In this document: in pieces, positions 37,731-49,000 of the stretch
Position numbering within the stretch: the first letter of the stretch is position 1
Layout: each line of letters starts with the position of its first letter
Assembly: GCA_002256245.1 (NCBI GenBank)
Contig: NKIU01000001.1
Location: forward strand, 858,232-922,231
Origin: Pseudorhodobacter sp. PARRP1
GTDB taxonomy: Bacteria > Pseudomonadota > Alphaproteobacteria > Rhodobacterales > Rhodobacteraceae
Length of the DNA: 64,000 nucleotides
Direction of reading: 5' to 3'
Position numbers and translations under genes: made by a program
Notes under the pieces: generated by a model
What the model saw: only the letters and a program-made list of their open reading frames with translations
Told to the model about the DNA's origin: nothing
Databases searched by the model: none

Positions 37731-38189
37731 ATGACCCAAGCCCAGACCCCCGCCCGCATCGCCTTTATCAAAGCCCGCTGGCACGCAGACATCGTCGATC
37801 AGGCGCATAACGGCTTTGTGGCCGAGGCGAAAACCCTGCTGCCCGGTGCCACGATTGACGCCTTCGAGGTGCCCGGCGCGTTTGAGATGCCGCTGGTGGC
37901 GAAAAAGCTGGCCAAGACCGGACGCTATGATGCGATTGTCGCGGCGGCTTTGGTGGTGGATGGCGGGATTTACCGGCATGATTTCGTGGCCGGGGCCGTG
38001 GTGACGGGGCTGATGAATGTGGGCCTGGAAACCGGCGTGCCGGTGTTTTCGGTCTCGCTGACGCCGCATAACTTCCAGCCGGTCGATAGCCTGATCGCCT
38101 ATTACACGGCGCATTTCGTCAAAAAGGGTGCCGAGGCCGCCCATGCTGTGCAGCAGATTCTGGCGCTAGAGCCGCAGCTTTCGGCCTAA
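37731..38189 (+). CDS. ribH2: 6,7-dimethyl-8-ribityllumazine synthase, type II
   Basis: A 152-residue lumazine synthase matching the Brucella/Mesorhizobium RibH2 type: [27 protein letters not shown], the [25 protein letters not shown] segment and [14 protein letters not shown]. It condenses 5-amino-6-ribitylamino-uracil with dihydroxybutanone phosphate in the next-to-last step of riboflavin synthesis. RibH2 forms decamers and is less active than RibH1, and is thought to supply flavin under special conditions. I chose [12 protein letters not shown] as start. It is apart from other rib genes (ribA at 2.5 kb). Confidence 0.88.
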   Translation: MTQAQTPARIAFIKARWHADIVDQAHNGFVAEAKTLLPGATIDAFEVPGAFEMPLVAKKLAKTGRYDAIVAAALVVDGGIYRHDFVAGAVVTGLMNVGLETGVPVFSVSLTPHNFQPVDSLIAYYTAHFVKKGAEAAHAVQQILALEPQLSA

Positions 38190-38268
38190 AGCGGCGCGGC
38201 TGATATGGTGGTTTTGTTTTGCCCGCAAATCCCCTATATCAGTCGCTTCCCAGCCCAAGGACGCTGCC

Positions 38269-39462
38269 ATGACTGCCCCGACCCAACACGCCCCGATCAC
38301 CCAAGACGTGCTGACCATTCCGCGCAAAATCCCCGAGGGCGGCAAGCCCAATCTTGTGGGCATGACGCGCGATCAGATGCGCGATGCGTTGATTGCGGCG
38401 GGCACGCCGGAAAAGGCCGCCAAGATGCGGGTCGGGCAGGTCTGGCAATGGGTCTATCATTGGGGCGTGCGCGATTTTGACCGCATGACCAATCTGGCCA
38501 AGGATTACCGCGCGCTGCTCGCCGAAAATTTCGTGCTGGAAGTGCCAGAGATCGTCACCAAACAAGTCTCGACCGATGGCACCCGCAAATATCTGGTCCG
38601 CATCGCCGGCGGGCACGAGGTTGAGGTGGTTTATATCCCCGAAACCGACCGTGGCACGCTTTGCATCTCGTCCCAAGTCGGCTGCACGCTGACCTGCACC
38701 TTCTGCCACACCGGCACGCAAAAGCTGGTGCGCAACCTGACGGCGGCGGAAATCGTGGGGCAAGTGATGCTTGCGCGCGATGATCTGGGCGAATGGCCGG
38801 TGCCCGGCGCGCCACGCGTGGAAACGCGGCTGGTCAGCAATATCGTGCTGATGGGCATGGGCGAGCCTTTGTATAACTTCGACAATGTGCGCGATGGGAT
38901 GAAGGTTGTGATGGACGGCGAGGGCATCGCCTTGGGTCGTCGCCGCATCACCCTGTCGACCAGCGGTGTGGTGCCGGAAATCGCCCGCACGGCGCAGGAA
39001 ATCGGCTGTCTGCTGGCCGTTAGCTTCCATGCAACGACGGATGAGGTCCGCGACGTGCTGGTGCCGATCAACAAGAAATGGAACATCGCGACGCTGCTGG
39101 AAGCCCTGCGCGAATACCCGAACCTGACCAATTCCGAGCGTATCACCTTTGAATATGTGATGCTGGATCACGTGAACGACAGCAAGGAAGACGCGTATCG
39201 CCTGATCGAGTTGCTGCGCGGCATCCCGGCCAAGGTCAATCTGATCCCGTTCAACGAATGGCCGGGGGCGCCTTACAAACGCTCGTCCGGCAACCGGATT
39301 CACGCCTTTGCCGACATCCTGTATAACGCCGGTTTTGCGACGCCGATCCGCACTCCGCGCGGCGAGGATATCATGGCGGCCTGTGGGCAGTTGAAATCGG
39401 CCACCGAAAAGCAGCGCAAATCGGCGCTGAAGGCCAGCCCGAACGCCGCCGCGGCTGAGTGA
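38269..39462 (+). CDS. rlmN: 23S rRNA (A2503-C2) methyltransferase
   Basis: A 397-residue radical SAM enzyme that methylates C2 of A2503 in 23S rRNA (and A37 of some tRNAs). The iron-sulfur motif is CTLTCTFC (CxxxCxxC), followed by the SAM-binding [11 protein letters not shown]. The essential methylated cysteine is in the C-terminal IMAACGQL. The N-terminal extension of about 20 residues before the core is typical of alphaproteobacteria. It stands alone; ribH2 ends 79 bases upstream. The ORF begins at an ATG preceded by a GGACGC segment rather than a clear ribosome site. Confidence 0.96.
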   Translation: MTAPTQHAPITQDVLTIPRKIPEGGKPNLVGMTRDQMRDALIAAGTPEKAAKMRVGQVWQWVYHWGVRDFDRMTNLAKDYRALLAENFVLEVPEIVTKQVSTDGTRKYLVRIAGGHEVEVVYIPETDRGTLCISSQVGCTLTCTFCHTGTQKLVRNLTAAEIVGQVMLARDDLGEWPVPGAPRVETRLVSNIVLMGMGEPLYNFDNVRDGMKVVMDGEGIALGRRRITLSTSGVVPEIARTAQEIGCLLAVSFHATTDEVRDVLVPINKKWNIATLLEALREYPNLTNSERITFEYVMLDHVNDSKEDAYRLIELLRGIPAKVNLIPFNEWPGAPYKRSSGNRIHAFADILYNAGFATPIRTPRGEDIMAACGQLKSATEKQRKSALKASPNAAAAE

Positions 39463-39480
39463 AAACGTCGCAGACACTGT

Positions 39481-39496
39481 ATTGTGTCAACACAAT
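39481..39496. promoter_or_regulatory. Perfect palindrome ATTGTGT-CA-ACACAAT
   Basis: A 16-bp perfect inverted repeat about 175 bases upstream of the desaturase gene, shortly after rlmN. The size and symmetry fit a dimeric repressor site (TetR/GntR/MarR class). No regulator gene is adjacent. Confidence 0.4.
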
Positions 39497-39669
39497 GGAA
39501 CCAAAACTGAAGTTTCCGCTTCACAGCGCCGCGCGCCCGCGTCATGGTGGCCGCGTTAACGAAACGGCAAATATGGTCGTGCATCATCGCGCGACCCAAT
39601 CAACACAAGGCGCCAAACAGGCGCTGCGGCCCTCCGGTGGCTGACCGGGCGAGCGTAAGGGCGCTTTGA

Positions 39670-40707
39670 ATGACACAGACCGAGACTACCGCGCAGGCGG
39701 TTGAGCGCTCCGCCAAGGAATGGGTGTTGGTGCTGGCGAAATATCGCGAGCCTTCGACCTTCCGTTCGGTGTTTGAGTTGGTGGCCACGCTGGTGCCGTT
39801 CGTGATGCTGTGGGGGCTCGCTTGGGTGTCGCTGGATATCAGCTATTGGCTGGCCTTCGCGCTTGCCATGCTCAACGGGGTGTTTCTGGTGCGGATCTTC
39901 GTGATCCAGCATGATTGCGGCCATGCCTCGTATTTCACCAGCCGCACGGCGCAAGATTGGGTCGGCCGCTGTCTGGGTGTGCTGACGCTGACGCCCTATG
40001 ACGTGTGGAAGCGCACGCATTCCATCCACCACTCGCACCATGGCAATCTGGATCAGCGCGGCATCGGCGATGTGCTGACCCTGACGGTGGACGAATACCG
40101 CGCCCGCAGCCCCATGGGGCGGTTTCTTTACCGGATGTATCGCAACCCGTTGGTTTTGTTCGTGTTGGGGCCAAGCTATCTGTTCATCCTGCAAAACCGC
40201 CTGCCGTTCGGGCTGATGGACAAGGGGTGGAAGTATTGGACATCCGCCATGGGCACCAATGCGGTGATTTTCATCTCGATTGCGCTGATGATCTGGCTGG
40301 GCGGCTGGATGCCGTTGTTGCTGATCTATCTGCCGACCTCGGTGATTGCGGCGACGATTGGGGTGTGGCTGTTCTATGTGCAGCACCAGTTTGAAGAAAC
40401 CCATTGGTCGAAAACCGAAGACTGGCAGTTGCACGAGGCGGCGCTGGAAGGTTCGTCACACTACGTTCTGCCGCAACCCCTGCGCTGGCTGACCGCCAAT
40501 ATCGGCATCCACCATGTGCATCACCTCTACAGCCGCATCCCCTTCTACCGCCTGCCCGAGGTGTTGCGCGACAACGCCGACCTGGCAGAGGCCCAGCGTT
40601 TGACGATTTGGGAAAGTTTCCAGTCCGTAAAGTTGCATTTGTGGGATGAAAAACTACAAAAGCTTATGTCGTTTCGAGAGGCGAAGCGGTTGTACGGAAG
40701 GGCCTGA
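39670..40707 (+). CDS. Membrane fatty acid desaturase
   Basis: A 345-residue integral membrane di-iron desaturase. The three histidine boxes are HDCGH (about residue 80), HSIHHSHH (about 115) and HHVHH (about 280), and four hydrophobic stretches separate them. It introduces a double bond in acyl chains, which may adjust membrane fluidity, but related enzymes act on carotenoids or other lipids. The spacing of the boxes fits acyl-lipid desaturases. The dienelactone hydrolase gene starts 4 bases after its stop, so the two are co-transcribed. Confidence 0.88.
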   Translation: MTQTETTAQAVERSAKEWVLVLAKYREPSTFRSVFELVATLVPFVMLWGLAWVSLDISYWLAFALAMLNGVFLVRIFVIQHDCGHASYFTSRTAQDWVGRCLGVLTLTPYDVWKRTHSIHHSHHGNLDQRGIGDVLTLTVDEYRARSPMGRFLYRMYRNPLVLFVLGPSYLFILQNRLPFGLMDKGWKYWTSAMGTNAVIFISIALMIWLGGWMPLLLIYLPTSVIAATIGVWLFYVQHQFEETHWSKTEDWQLHEAALEGSSHYVLPQPLRWLTANIGIHHVHHLYSRIPFYRLPEVLRDNADLAEAQRLTIWESFQSVKLHLWDEKLQKLMSFREAKRLYGRA

Positions 40708-40711
40708 ACTT

Positions 40712-41380
40712 ATGGGTGAAGATATTCGGTTGACGGCCAGCGATGGCTTTGTCTGTGATGCCTATGTGGCGCGGCCTGCGGGTGTGCCCAAGGGCGGCAT
40801 CGTGGTGGTGCAAGAGATTTTCGGCGTGAACCCGCATATCCGCAGCGTGGCAGATCGCTATGCGGCGGAGGGCTATCTGGCGGTCGCGCCTGCGCTGTTT
40901 GACCGGGCAGAGCCGGGGTTTCAATCGGGCTATCAGCCCGAAGACATGCCGCGCGCCTATGCGATGATTGGCAAGGTGGCAAGCGGGCCTGCTCTGCTCG
41001 ACATCGAAGCCGCCGTCAAATTTGCGGCAAAGGCGGGCAAGGTGGGCGTGGTCGGCTTTTGCTGGGGCGGCACGCTGGCGTGGACGGCGGCGGCAGAACT
41101 GCCGGGGGTTTCGGCGGCGGTGGGTTACTATGGCGGCAACATCTTGGCGATGACCGATTTGCAGCCGAAATGCCCGGTTATCCTGCATTTCGGTGCCAAA
41201 GACGGCCATATCCCGGTGGACAAAGTGCGCGAATTCGCAGCCGCCCGCCCCGAATTGCCGATCTACATCTATGACGCCGACCACGGCTTTAACTGCGACG
41301 CGCGCGGATCGTATGACGCGGCTTCGGCCAAGCTTGCGCAGGAACGCAGCTCGGCGCATTTCGCCAAGCATTTGGCCTGA
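40712..41380 (+). CDS. Dienelactone hydrolase family protein
   Basis: A 222-residue alpha/beta hydrolase. The nucleophile is cysteine in GFCWGGTLAW, typical of dienelactone hydrolases, with the catalytic aspartate in FGAKDGHIP and the histidine in YDADHGFNCD. Members hydrolyse dienelactone in chlorocatechol breakdown, but many have other ester substrates. No other ortho-cleavage genes are nearby, so the substrate is unclear. I chose MGEDIRLTASDGF, 4 bases after the desaturase stop. A 10-bp inverted repeat, CGCGCCAGAG at 41388 and its complement at 41414, follows the stop codon. Confidence 0.88.
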   Translation: MGEDIRLTASDGFVCDAYVARPAGVPKGGIVVVQEIFGVNPHIRSVADRYAAEGYLAVAPALFDRAEPGFQSGYQPEDMPRAYAMIGKVASGPALLDIEAAVKFAAKAGKVGVVGFCWGGTLAWTAAAELPGVSAAVGYYGGNILAMTDLQPKCPVILHFGAKDGHIPVDKVREFAAARPELPIYIYDADHGFNCDARGSYDAASAKLAQERSSAHFAKHLA

Positions 41381-41387
41381 ATACTTG

Positions 41388-41527
41388 CGCGCCAGAGACC
41401 AAACTTCCCTTGGCTCTGGCGCGACAGATAAGAAGGTCTTCCCCGCTTTGCCCGGATTACTGGAACCAAATTTACCGCCATCGCCCCCAAAAATGCCCGG
41501 ACGGCATCAACACGCCGTATTCCGGGC
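41388..41527. other. Two hairpins between the hydrolase and cysD
   Basis: A perfect 10-bp CGCGCCAGAG/CTCTGGCGCG stem (41388-41423) lies directly after the hydrolase stop. A second hairpin (GCCCGGA and CGGC paired with GCCG and TCCGGGC, 41495-41527) precedes an AT-rich stretch leading to cysD. The second has A/T-rich flanks both ways. The cysD promoter must lie in this 246-bp gap. Confidence 0.5.
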
Positions 41528-41626
41528 AAAATTTCTTGTATTTTAAGCCAAATTCGCTTGTGCCCCGCTAGCGCGGAGCGTCGAAAATTGCCACATAGCG
41601 CCAACAAAGCTTGAAGGATGCCCGCA

Positions 41627-42562
41627 ATGACCACCAGCACCCCCAACGCCAAGGGCCTGAGCGCCAGCACGCTGACGCATTTGCAACGGCTTGAGGCCGA
41701 AAGCATTCACATCATGCGCGAAGTGGTGGCCAATGCCGAAAACCCGGTGATGCTGTATTCGGTCGGCAAAGACTCGGCCACCATGCTGCATCTGGCGAAA
41801 AAGGCGTTCTACCCGGCACCGCCGCCATTCCCGCTGCTGCATGTCGATACCACATGGAAATTCCGCGCCATGTATGAGTTGCGCGCGAAAGCCGCCAAAG
41901 ACGCCGGGATGGAGTTGATCGTTTACCAAAACCCCGAGGCGCTGGAGAAGGGGATCAACCCGTTCGACCACGGATCGTTGCACACCGACATGTGGAAAAC
42001 CGAGGGTCTGAAACAGGCGCTGACCAAGTATAACTTTGACGTGGCCTTTGGCGGCGCGCGCCGGGATGAGGAAAAGTCGCGCGCGAAAGAGCGCATGTTC
42101 TCGTTCCGCTCGGCCAACCACCGCTGGGACCCGAAAAACCAGCGGCCCGAGTTGTGGAAGCTGTATAACACCCGCAAATCCAAGGGCGAAAGCATCCGCG
42201 CCTTCCCGATTTCGAACTGGACCGAGTTGGACATCTGGCAATACATCCATCTTGAGGGCATCGAGATTGTGCCGCTGTATTTCAGCGAGAAGCGCCCGGT
42301 GGTCGAACGGGGCGGCATGTTGCTGATGGTGGATGACGACCGTTTCCGCCTGAACCCCGGCGAGGTGCCGATGATGAAATCGGTGCGGTTCCGCACTTTG
42401 GGCTGCTACCCGTTGTCGGGCGCGGTGGAATCCGAGGCCAAGACCCTGCCGGAAGTCATTCAGGAAATGCTGCTTGCCACCACGTCCGAGCGTCAGGGCC
42501 GCGCGATTGACCACGATCAGGCCGCCTCGATGGAGAAGAAGAAACAAGAGGGGTATTTCTAA
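41627..42562 (+). CDS. cysD: Sulfate adenylyltransferase subunit 2
   Basis: A 311-residue PP-loop ATPase that, with CysN, makes adenosine phosphosulfate from ATP and sulfate. The PP-loop is [18 protein letters not shown] (SxGKDS). Downstream segments [27 protein letters not shown] and [16 protein letters not shown] are characteristic of CysD. The ORF track begins at 41618, but the AAGG site abuts that codon and is correctly spaced for the ATG at 41627. The stop is immediately followed by cysNC, so the two are coupled. Confidence 0.96.
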   Translation: MTTSTPNAKGLSASTLTHLQRLEAESIHIMREVVANAENPVMLYSVGKDSATMLHLAKKAFYPAPPPFPLLHVDTTWKFRAMYELRAKAAKDAGMELIVYQNPEALEKGINPFDHGSLHTDMWKTEGLKQALTKYNFDVAFGGARRDEEKSRAKERMFSFRSANHRWDPKNQRPELWKLYNTRKSKGESIRAFPISNWTELDIWQYIHLEGIEIVPLYFSEKRPVVERGGMLLMVDDDRFRLNPGEVPMMKSVRFRTLGCYPLSGAVESEAKTLPEVIQEMLLATTSERQGRAIDHDQAASMEKKKQEGYF

Positions 42563-44476
42563 ATGACCGCCGCTATTGACCCCATCTACGTCACCGACCA
42601 ACTGATCGCCGACGACATCGACGCTTATCTTTTGAAGCACCAGCACAAGACGATGCTGCGGTTCATCACCTGCGGTTCGGTCGATGACGGCAAATCGACG
42701 CTGATCGGGCGGCTGCTCTATGACAGCAAGATGATTTTCGAAGATCAGTTGGCCTCGCTGGAGCATGACAGCAAAACCTCGGGCACCCAAGGGCAGGACA
42801 TTGATTTCGCGCTGCTGGTCGATGGCTTGGCCGCCGAGCGCGAGCAGGGCATCACGATTGACGTGGCCTACCGTTTCTTCGCCACCGACAAGCGCAAGTT
42901 CATCGTCGCAGACACGCCGGGGCATGAGCAATACACCCGCAACATGGTCACAGGTGCGTCCACCGCCGACCTTGCGGTGATCCTGATCGACGCCCGCCAA
43001 GGTGTGCTGACCCAGACGCGGCGGCATAGCTATCTGGTGAAACTGCTGGGCATCAAGAACGTCGTGCTGGCGGTCAACAAGATGGATCTGGTCGGCTATA
43101 GCCAGGAACGCTTTTACGAGATCGTCAAGGATTACAGCCACTTCGCCAAGCAGATCGGGATGGAGGCTTTCTTGCCGATCCCGATTTCCGGGCTGAAGGG
43201 TGAGAATATGATCACCCGCTCCACCCAGATGCCGTGGTACACCGGCCAGACGCTGATGGAGCATCTGGAAACCGCGCCCGTCAACGACGCGCGGATGCTG
43301 GATGTGCCGTTCCGCATGGCGGTGCAGTGGGTCAACCGCCCGAACCTTGATTTCCGCGGCTTTGCGGGCCAGATCGGCGCGGGCGTGGTGAAGCCCGGCG
43401 ATGCGATCCGCGTGCTGCCTTCGGGCAAGACCACCACGGTGAAATCCATCGTCACCTATGACGGCGATCTGGATCAGGCGATTGCCGGCCAATCGGTGAC
43501 GATCACGTTTAATGACGAGGTCGATTGCTCGCGCGGGGATGTGATCGTGAAGGCGGATGCGCCTTGCGAAGTGGCGGATCAGTTTGAAGCCACCCTCGTC
43601 TGGATGGACGAAGCCGCCATGCTGCCGGGCCGCCCGTATCTTTTGAAGATCGGCACCCAGACCGTGACCGCCACGGTGACAGAGCCGAAGTATGAGGTGA
43701 ACATCAACACGCTGGAACACCTCGCCTCGCGCACCTTGGCGCTGAACGCGATCGGCGTGTGCAACCTGTCGATTGACCGCGCGATCCCGTTTGAGGCTTA
43801 TGCGACCAACCCCGATCTGGGCGGTTTCATCCTGATCGACCGGATGACCAACGCCACGGTCGCCGCCGGGATGATCCATTTCGCGCTGCGCCGCAGCCAG
43901 AACATCCACTGGCAGGCCGTCGATATCGACCGTGACGCCCATGCCACGCAAAAGCTGCAAAAGGCCGCTGTGGTGTGGTTCACCGGGCTATCCGGGTCGG
44001 GCAAATCGACCATCGCCAATCTGGTGGAAAAGAAGCTGCACGCGATGGGCAAGCACACTTTCCTGCTGGATGGCGATAACGTCCGCCATGGGCTGAACCG
44101 CGATCTGGGCTTTACCGATGCCGACCGGGTGGAAAACATCCGCCGCGTCGGCGAAGTGGCGCGGCTGATGACCGATGCGGGCCTGATCGTGCTGACCGCC
44201 TTCATCTCGCCGTTCCGGTCGGAACGCCGCATGGTGCGCGATCTGATGGCGGCGGGTGAGTTTATCGAGGTTTACGTCGATACCCCCTTGGCGGTCGCCG
44301 AAAGCCGCGATGTGAAGGGGCTGTATAAGAAAGCCCGCGCTGGCCAGTTGAAAAACTTCACCGGCATCGACAGCCCGTATGAGGCCCCGGATGCCGCCGA
44401 AATCGTGGTGAACACCACCGATCTTTCGGCAGAGGAAGCCGCCGACCGGATTGTCGAGGCGATCCTCGCGCGGTAA
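42563..44476 (+). CDS. cysNC: Bifunctional sulfate adenylyltransferase subunit 1 / APS kinase
   Basis: A 637-residue fusion. The N-terminal CysN part (about 1-450) is a translation-factor-like GTPase with [27 protein letters not shown] and NKMDLV motifs. The C-terminal CysC part (about 460-637) is APS kinase, with Walker [13 protein letters not shown] and the [15 protein letters not shown] signature. Together with CysD it makes PAPS. GTP hydrolysis drives the unfavourable adenylylation. No cysH or sulfate transporter is adjacent. An intrinsic terminator follows about 20 bases after the stop. Confidence 0.96.
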   Translation: MTAAIDPIYVTDQLIADDIDAYLLKHQHKTMLRFITCGSVDDGKSTLIGRLLYDSKMIFEDQLASLEHDSKTSGTQGQDIDFALLVDGLAAEREQGITIDVAYRFFATDKRKFIVADTPGHEQYTRNMVTGASTADLAVILIDARQGVLTQTRRHSYLVKLLGIKNVVLAVNKMDLVGYSQERFYEIVKDYSHFAKQIGMEAFLPIPISGLKGENMITRSTQMPWYTGQTLMEHLETAPVNDARMLDVPFRMAVQWVNRPNLDFRGFAGQIGAGVVKPGDAIRVLPSGKTTTVKSIVTYDGDLDQAIAGQSVTITFNDEVDCSRGDVIVKADAPCEVADQFEATLVWMDEAAMLPGRPYLLKIGTQTVTATVTEPKYEVNINTLEHLASRTLALNAIGVCNLSIDRAIPFEAYATNPDLGGFILIDRMTNATVAAGMIHFALRRSQNIHWQAVDIDRDAHATQKLQKAAVVWFTGLSGSGKSTIANLVEKKLHAMGKHTFLLDGDNVRHGLNRDLGFTDADRVENIRRVGEVARLMTDAGLIVLTAFISPFRSERRMVRDLMAAGEFIEVYVDTPLAVAESRDVKGLYKKARAGQLKNFTGIDSPYEAPDAAEIVVNTTDLSAEEAADRIVEAILAR

Positions 44477-44495
44477 CCGTCACGAAAGCCAGATC

Positions 44496-44523
44496 AAAGG
44501 CCGGGCCCAGCGCCCGGCCTTTT
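44496..44523 (+). terminator. Terminator of the cysD-cysNC operon
   Basis: A perfect 11-bp stem, AAAGGCCGGGC and its complement, with a 5-base loop followed by T residues. Confidence 0.85.
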
Positions 44524-44728
44524 GCATCGCAGGCCAGCACACCAAGTCGTGAACGCAAACGAAGCCGCCAAACGCCTCAATCCGCGTTATTCGCGACGGA
44601 AACCTTTTCGCCCGGCGTAAAAGCTTTATCTTCAGCGCAAATGTGTCTGGCCGCCGAAACGCGCCGGGTGGCCTGTTGCTAAGCCCGCCCGCGCATTGCT
44701 TGCAGAATAATCAATAAACGGACCTTAT

Positions 44729-46012
44729 ATGTTTCAGTCTTCGCCCGCTTATCGCCCGCGCCTTGACCTTCGCCGCTTTGGCCTGATTTCGCTGTTTTTG
44801 TGCGCTTTTTTCAGCGTCGATGCAGCCGCGCAAACTGGGCCGGGGGGGCCTGCGCAGGGGCCGGTGAGTGTTGGCACCATCACCGTGAAAACCGTGGATG
44901 TGCCCTATGTGCGCACCTTGCCGGGCCGTGCGGTGGCCTATGAGACGGGCGAAATCAGGGCGCGCGTTAGCGGCGTGGTCGAAGAGATCATGTATGCGGC
45001 GGGTGATACGCTGAACCCCGGCGACCCGATGTTCAAGATCGAAGACACCACCTATGTCGCGGCTTTCGCCTCGGCCAAGGCGGCGCTGGCGGGGGCAGAG
45101 GTGGCGCGCGATACCGCACAGGCCACGGTTGACCGCTACAAGACCCTGCAAGGCAGCGCCGTCAGCAAGGCCGATCTGCAAACCGCCGAAGCCAATGCCG
45201 CAGCCACGGTGGCCAGCTATGCCGCAGCCCAGGCCGCCGTCGATGTGGCGCAGCTTGATCTGGACCGCACCATCGTGCGCAGCCCGATTTCGGGCATTGC
45301 GGGCATTGCCAATGTGTCGGTTGGGGCCTTGGTCACGGCCAATCAGGCCGATGCTTTGGCGACCGTGACGCGGCTTGATCCGATCTACATTGATGTGAGT
45401 GACTCCAGCGCCGGGATGCTGCGGGTGCGCGCGCAGATTGACGATGGCAGTCTCAAGCTGGGCACCAAGGTGGATGTGGCCTTGGTGCTGGAAGATGGCA
45501 CCACCTACGACGGCCAAGGCACCGTGGTGGTGCTGGGCAATGTGGTGTCGGCCACCACCGGCACCTTTGATCTGCGGGTGCAGTTCGACAACCCGAAGCG
45601 GCTGATCCTGCCGGGGCAATTTTTGCGGGTGAAGCTGACGCTGGGCAGCACCAGCGCCAAACTGGTGCCGCAGCGCGCCACCGGGCGCACCTCGGACGGC
45701 ACGCTGACGGTGTTTGTCGCCAAGGATGGCGTGGCGAAAAAGGTGGCGCTGACCAGTTCGGGCAGCCAGGACAACGCCTGGATCGTCACCGGCGGGATAG
45801 AGGATGGCGATCTGGTGATCGTCGATGGCCTGACCAACCTGCGCGACGGGGCCGAGATCAAGCCGGTTCCGGTGACGATTGACGCCGATGGTGTGGTGCA
45901 TGACGCGGCAAATCCCGATGCTGCCGCCCCCGATACGGCCAAACCTGATGCGGCCAAACCCGATACGCCCAAACCTGATGCGGCCAAGCCCGCCGCAACG
46001 GGGAATAACTGA
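44729..46012 (+). CDS. RND efflux periplasmic adaptor
   Basis: A 427-residue membrane-fusion protein. A signal peptide ends at about residue 34 (SVDAAAQT). The lipoyl/hairpin region has EIRARVSGVVEEIMYAAGDTLNPGDPMFKIED and a coiled-coil rich in A, E and T, followed by the beta-barrel segment VRSPISGIAGIANVSVGALVTANQ. Lacking a lipobox, it seems to be non-lipidated. The C-terminal tail is an unusual tandem array, DAAKPDTAKPDAAKP-like, about 30 residues rich in D, A, K and P. It couples the pump to an outer-membrane channel encoded elsewhere and is followed by the pump gene after 3 bases. Confidence 0.93.
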   Translation: MFQSSPAYRPRLDLRRFGLISLFLCAFFSVDAAAQTGPGGPAQGPVSVGTITVKTVDVPYVRTLPGRAVAYETGEIRARVSGVVEEIMYAAGDTLNPGDPMFKIEDTTYVAAFASAKAALAGAEVARDTAQATVDRYKTLQGSAVSKADLQTAEANAAATVASYAAAQAAVDVAQLDLDRTIVRSPISGIAGIANVSVGALVTANQADALATVTRLDPIYIDVSDSSAGMLRVRAQIDDGSLKLGTKVDVALVLEDGTTYDGQGTVVVLGNVVSATTGTFDLRVQFDNPKRLILPGQFLRVKLTLGSTSAKLVPQRATGRTSDGTLTVFVAKDGVAKKVALTSSGSQDNAWIVTGGIEDGDLVIVDGLTNLRDGAEIKPVPVTIDADGVVHDAANPDAAAPDTAKPDAAKPDTPKPDAAKPAATGNN

Positions 46013-46015
46013 GCC

Positions 46016-49000
46016 ATGGCGCGTTTTTTCATTCACCGCCCGGTGTTTGCCTGGGTGCTGGCGATTGTGGTGATGCTGGCCGGGGCCTATTCGCTGCTGC
46101 AACTGCCGGTCTCGCAATACCCCGACATTGCCCCCACCACGATCCGGGTTTCCGCCAGCTATCCGGGCGCTACCGCCGAGGCCGTGCAAACCTCGGTCAC
46201 GGAAACCATTGAAGACGGTCTGACCGGGCTTGAAGGCTTGCTTTACACCGTAGGCTCGTCTTCCACCGGGCGGGCATCCCTGACGCTGACCTTTGACGAT
46301 AGCGTCGATCCCGACGATGCGCAGACCAATGTGCAGGCCAAGGTTGATCAGGTCAGCCGCCGCCTGCCCGATGCGGTGCAGGATTCGGGCGTGAACGTCA
46401 GCCGGTCGTCGTCGTCGATCCTGCTGGTGGGGTCGCTGGTGTCAAAAGACGGCACCTACAGCACGGTGCAACTGGGCGATATCATGTCCTCCACCGTCGA
46501 GGGCGCGGTGTTGCGCACCGATGGCGTGGGGTCGATCAACTCTTTCGGCTCGGGCTATGCGATGCGGATCTGGCTGGACCCGATGAAGCTGGCCGAGTTT
46601 TCGATGACCCCCGCCGATGTGGTGAACGCGGTGAAGGCGCAGAACACCACGGTTTCAATCGGCTCGCTTGGCGCGCAGCCGGTGACGCGCGGCCAGCAAT
46701 TCACCGCCACCATCACCGCGCAAAGCCAGTTGACCACGGTCGAGCAGTTCGAACAGATCCGCCTGACCACCACCGCCGCCGGCAATACCGTGCGCTTGGG
46801 CGATGTGGCGACGGTAGAGATCGGCAAGGAAACCTACGGCGGCGATTCGCGGTTTAACGGCTCTAACGCGTCGGGCTTTGGGGTGAACCTCGCCAGCGGT
46901 GCCAATGCGGTGGACACGGCTGCGGCCGTGCGCGCCACGCTGAGCGGTCTGGAAGCCGCCCTGCCCGAGGGGGTTGAGGTGGAATATGCCTACGACACCT
47001 CGCCTTTCGTCGAGTTGTCGATTGAAAAGGTGGAACACACCCTGCTGGAAGCCATCGCGCTGGTGTTCCTTGTCATCTTGGTGTTCCTGCAAAACTGGCG
47101 CGCCACGCTGATCCCGATCATTGCGGTGCCGGTGGTGCTGCTGGGCACATTTGCGGTGCTGGGGGTGTTGGGCTATTCGATCAACACGCTGACGATGTTT
47201 GCCATGGTGCTGGCGATTGGCCTGCTGGTCGATGATGCCATCGTGGTGGTGGAAAACGTCGAGCGCGTGATCGCCGAGGAAGGCCTGCCCCCGGTGGAGG
47301 CGACCGAGAAAAGCATGACCCAGATCACCGGCGCGCTGATCGGCATCGCGCTGGTGCTGTCGGCGGTGTTCTTGCCGATGGCGTTTACCTCGGGGTCAAC
47401 CGGGGTGATTTACCGGCAGTTTTCGGTGACGATCATCTCGGCGATGCTGCTGTCGGCAGCGGTGGCGCTGATCCTGACGCCCGCGATGTGCGCCAGCATC
47501 CTGAAGCCGCACAACGCCCATGGCACGGGCTGGCTTTCCGCCCCCGGTCGGTGGTTTAACACCGGCTTTGGGGCTGCCACACGCGGCTATGCGGGCACGC
47601 TGGCGGGTATTCTGAAATGGCCGTTTGCGATGGTGCTGGTGCTGGGGCTTGTCGGCGGCGGGGTGGCCGCGATCTATGGCCGCATCAACGGCTCTTTCCT
47701 GCCGTCGGAAGATCAGGGCGTGCTGATGACGCGGATTTCGCTGTCGCAAGGATCAACCACCGCAGCCACGCTGGATGTGGTGCGGCAGGTCGAGGAATAT
47801 CTGAACACCGACGAAAAGGCGGCGGTGGAATCCACCTTTGTTGCCATGGGCTTCGGATTTAGCGGCACCGGGCAAAATCAGGCGATGGTGTTTGTGAAAC
47901 TGCGCAGCTTTGACGAACGCGGCAGCGCCGATCTGTCGGCCAAGGCGGTGGCCGCGCGCGCCAATGCCAAGTTCAAAGGCTTGCGCGCGGGCACGGTGCA
48001 GTTCAACCAGCCGCCCGCCATTCAGGGGCTTGGCAACTCGGCCGGGTTCTCGATGTATCTGGTCGATCAATCCGGCGCGGGCAACGATGCGCTGTTCGCC
48101 GCTGCCGCCGATCTGATCAAACAGGCGCAGGCCAGTGGCCGGGTGATCAACCTGCGCAGCGGTGCTTCTGAGGATGAAGCCGCGCTGAAGCTGGTGATTG
48201 ATCAGGAAAAGGCCGCAGCCTTGGGGGTGTCGCTTACGGAAGTGAACGCCATGCTCTCGACGGTGTTCGCGGGCGATGAGGTGAACGACTTCCAGCTTGG
48301 CACAGCCCTCCGCCCGGTGATCGTGCAGGGCATCGCCGGGGCGCGGATGCAGCCCGAGGATGTGCTGGCGTGGTTTGCCCGCAACGCCGATGGCGAGATG
48401 GTGCCGTTCTCGGCGTTTTCCAAAACCGAATGGGCCCCGGTTGCGCCCAGCCTGGCCCGGATCGACGCGCTGCCTGCGGTGCAGATCAACGGCGCGCAGG
48501 CGGATGGTGTTTCCTCGGGTGAGGCGATGGACACGATGGAGCAACTGGTGGCCGCGATGCCCGGCGGTTACGGCGTGGCGTGGACGGATTTGTCCTATCA
48601 GGAACGCCAGTCGGGCAACCAAGCGCCCTACCTTTACGCGCTGTCGGCGCTGGTGGTGTTTTTGTGTCTGGCGGCTTTGTATGAAAGCTGGGCGATCCCG
48701 TTTTCGGTGATGCTGGCGGTGCCGGTGGGGATTTTGGGCGCGCTGATTGCGGCTTGGCTGTTTGGCCAGTCGAATGACGTGTATTTCAAGGTCGGCTTGC
48801 TGACGACCATCGGTCTGGCCGCGAAAAACGCCATCCTGATCATCGAATTCGCCCGCGAGCTGGAGACCCAAGGCCGCACCCCCGTGCAGGCGGCGCTAGA
48901 GGCCGCGCGCACAAGGTTGCGCCCCATTCTGATGACCTCGCTTGCGTTCATTCTGGGGGTGCTGCCGTTGGCGATTGCCACCGGAGCGGGGGCTGGCGCG

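Noticed and set aside
41543-43960. 805-codon open frame antisense to cysD-cysNC
   Set aside because: Shadow of two well-supported genes; no recognisable domain and unusual H/R/Q/G composition.
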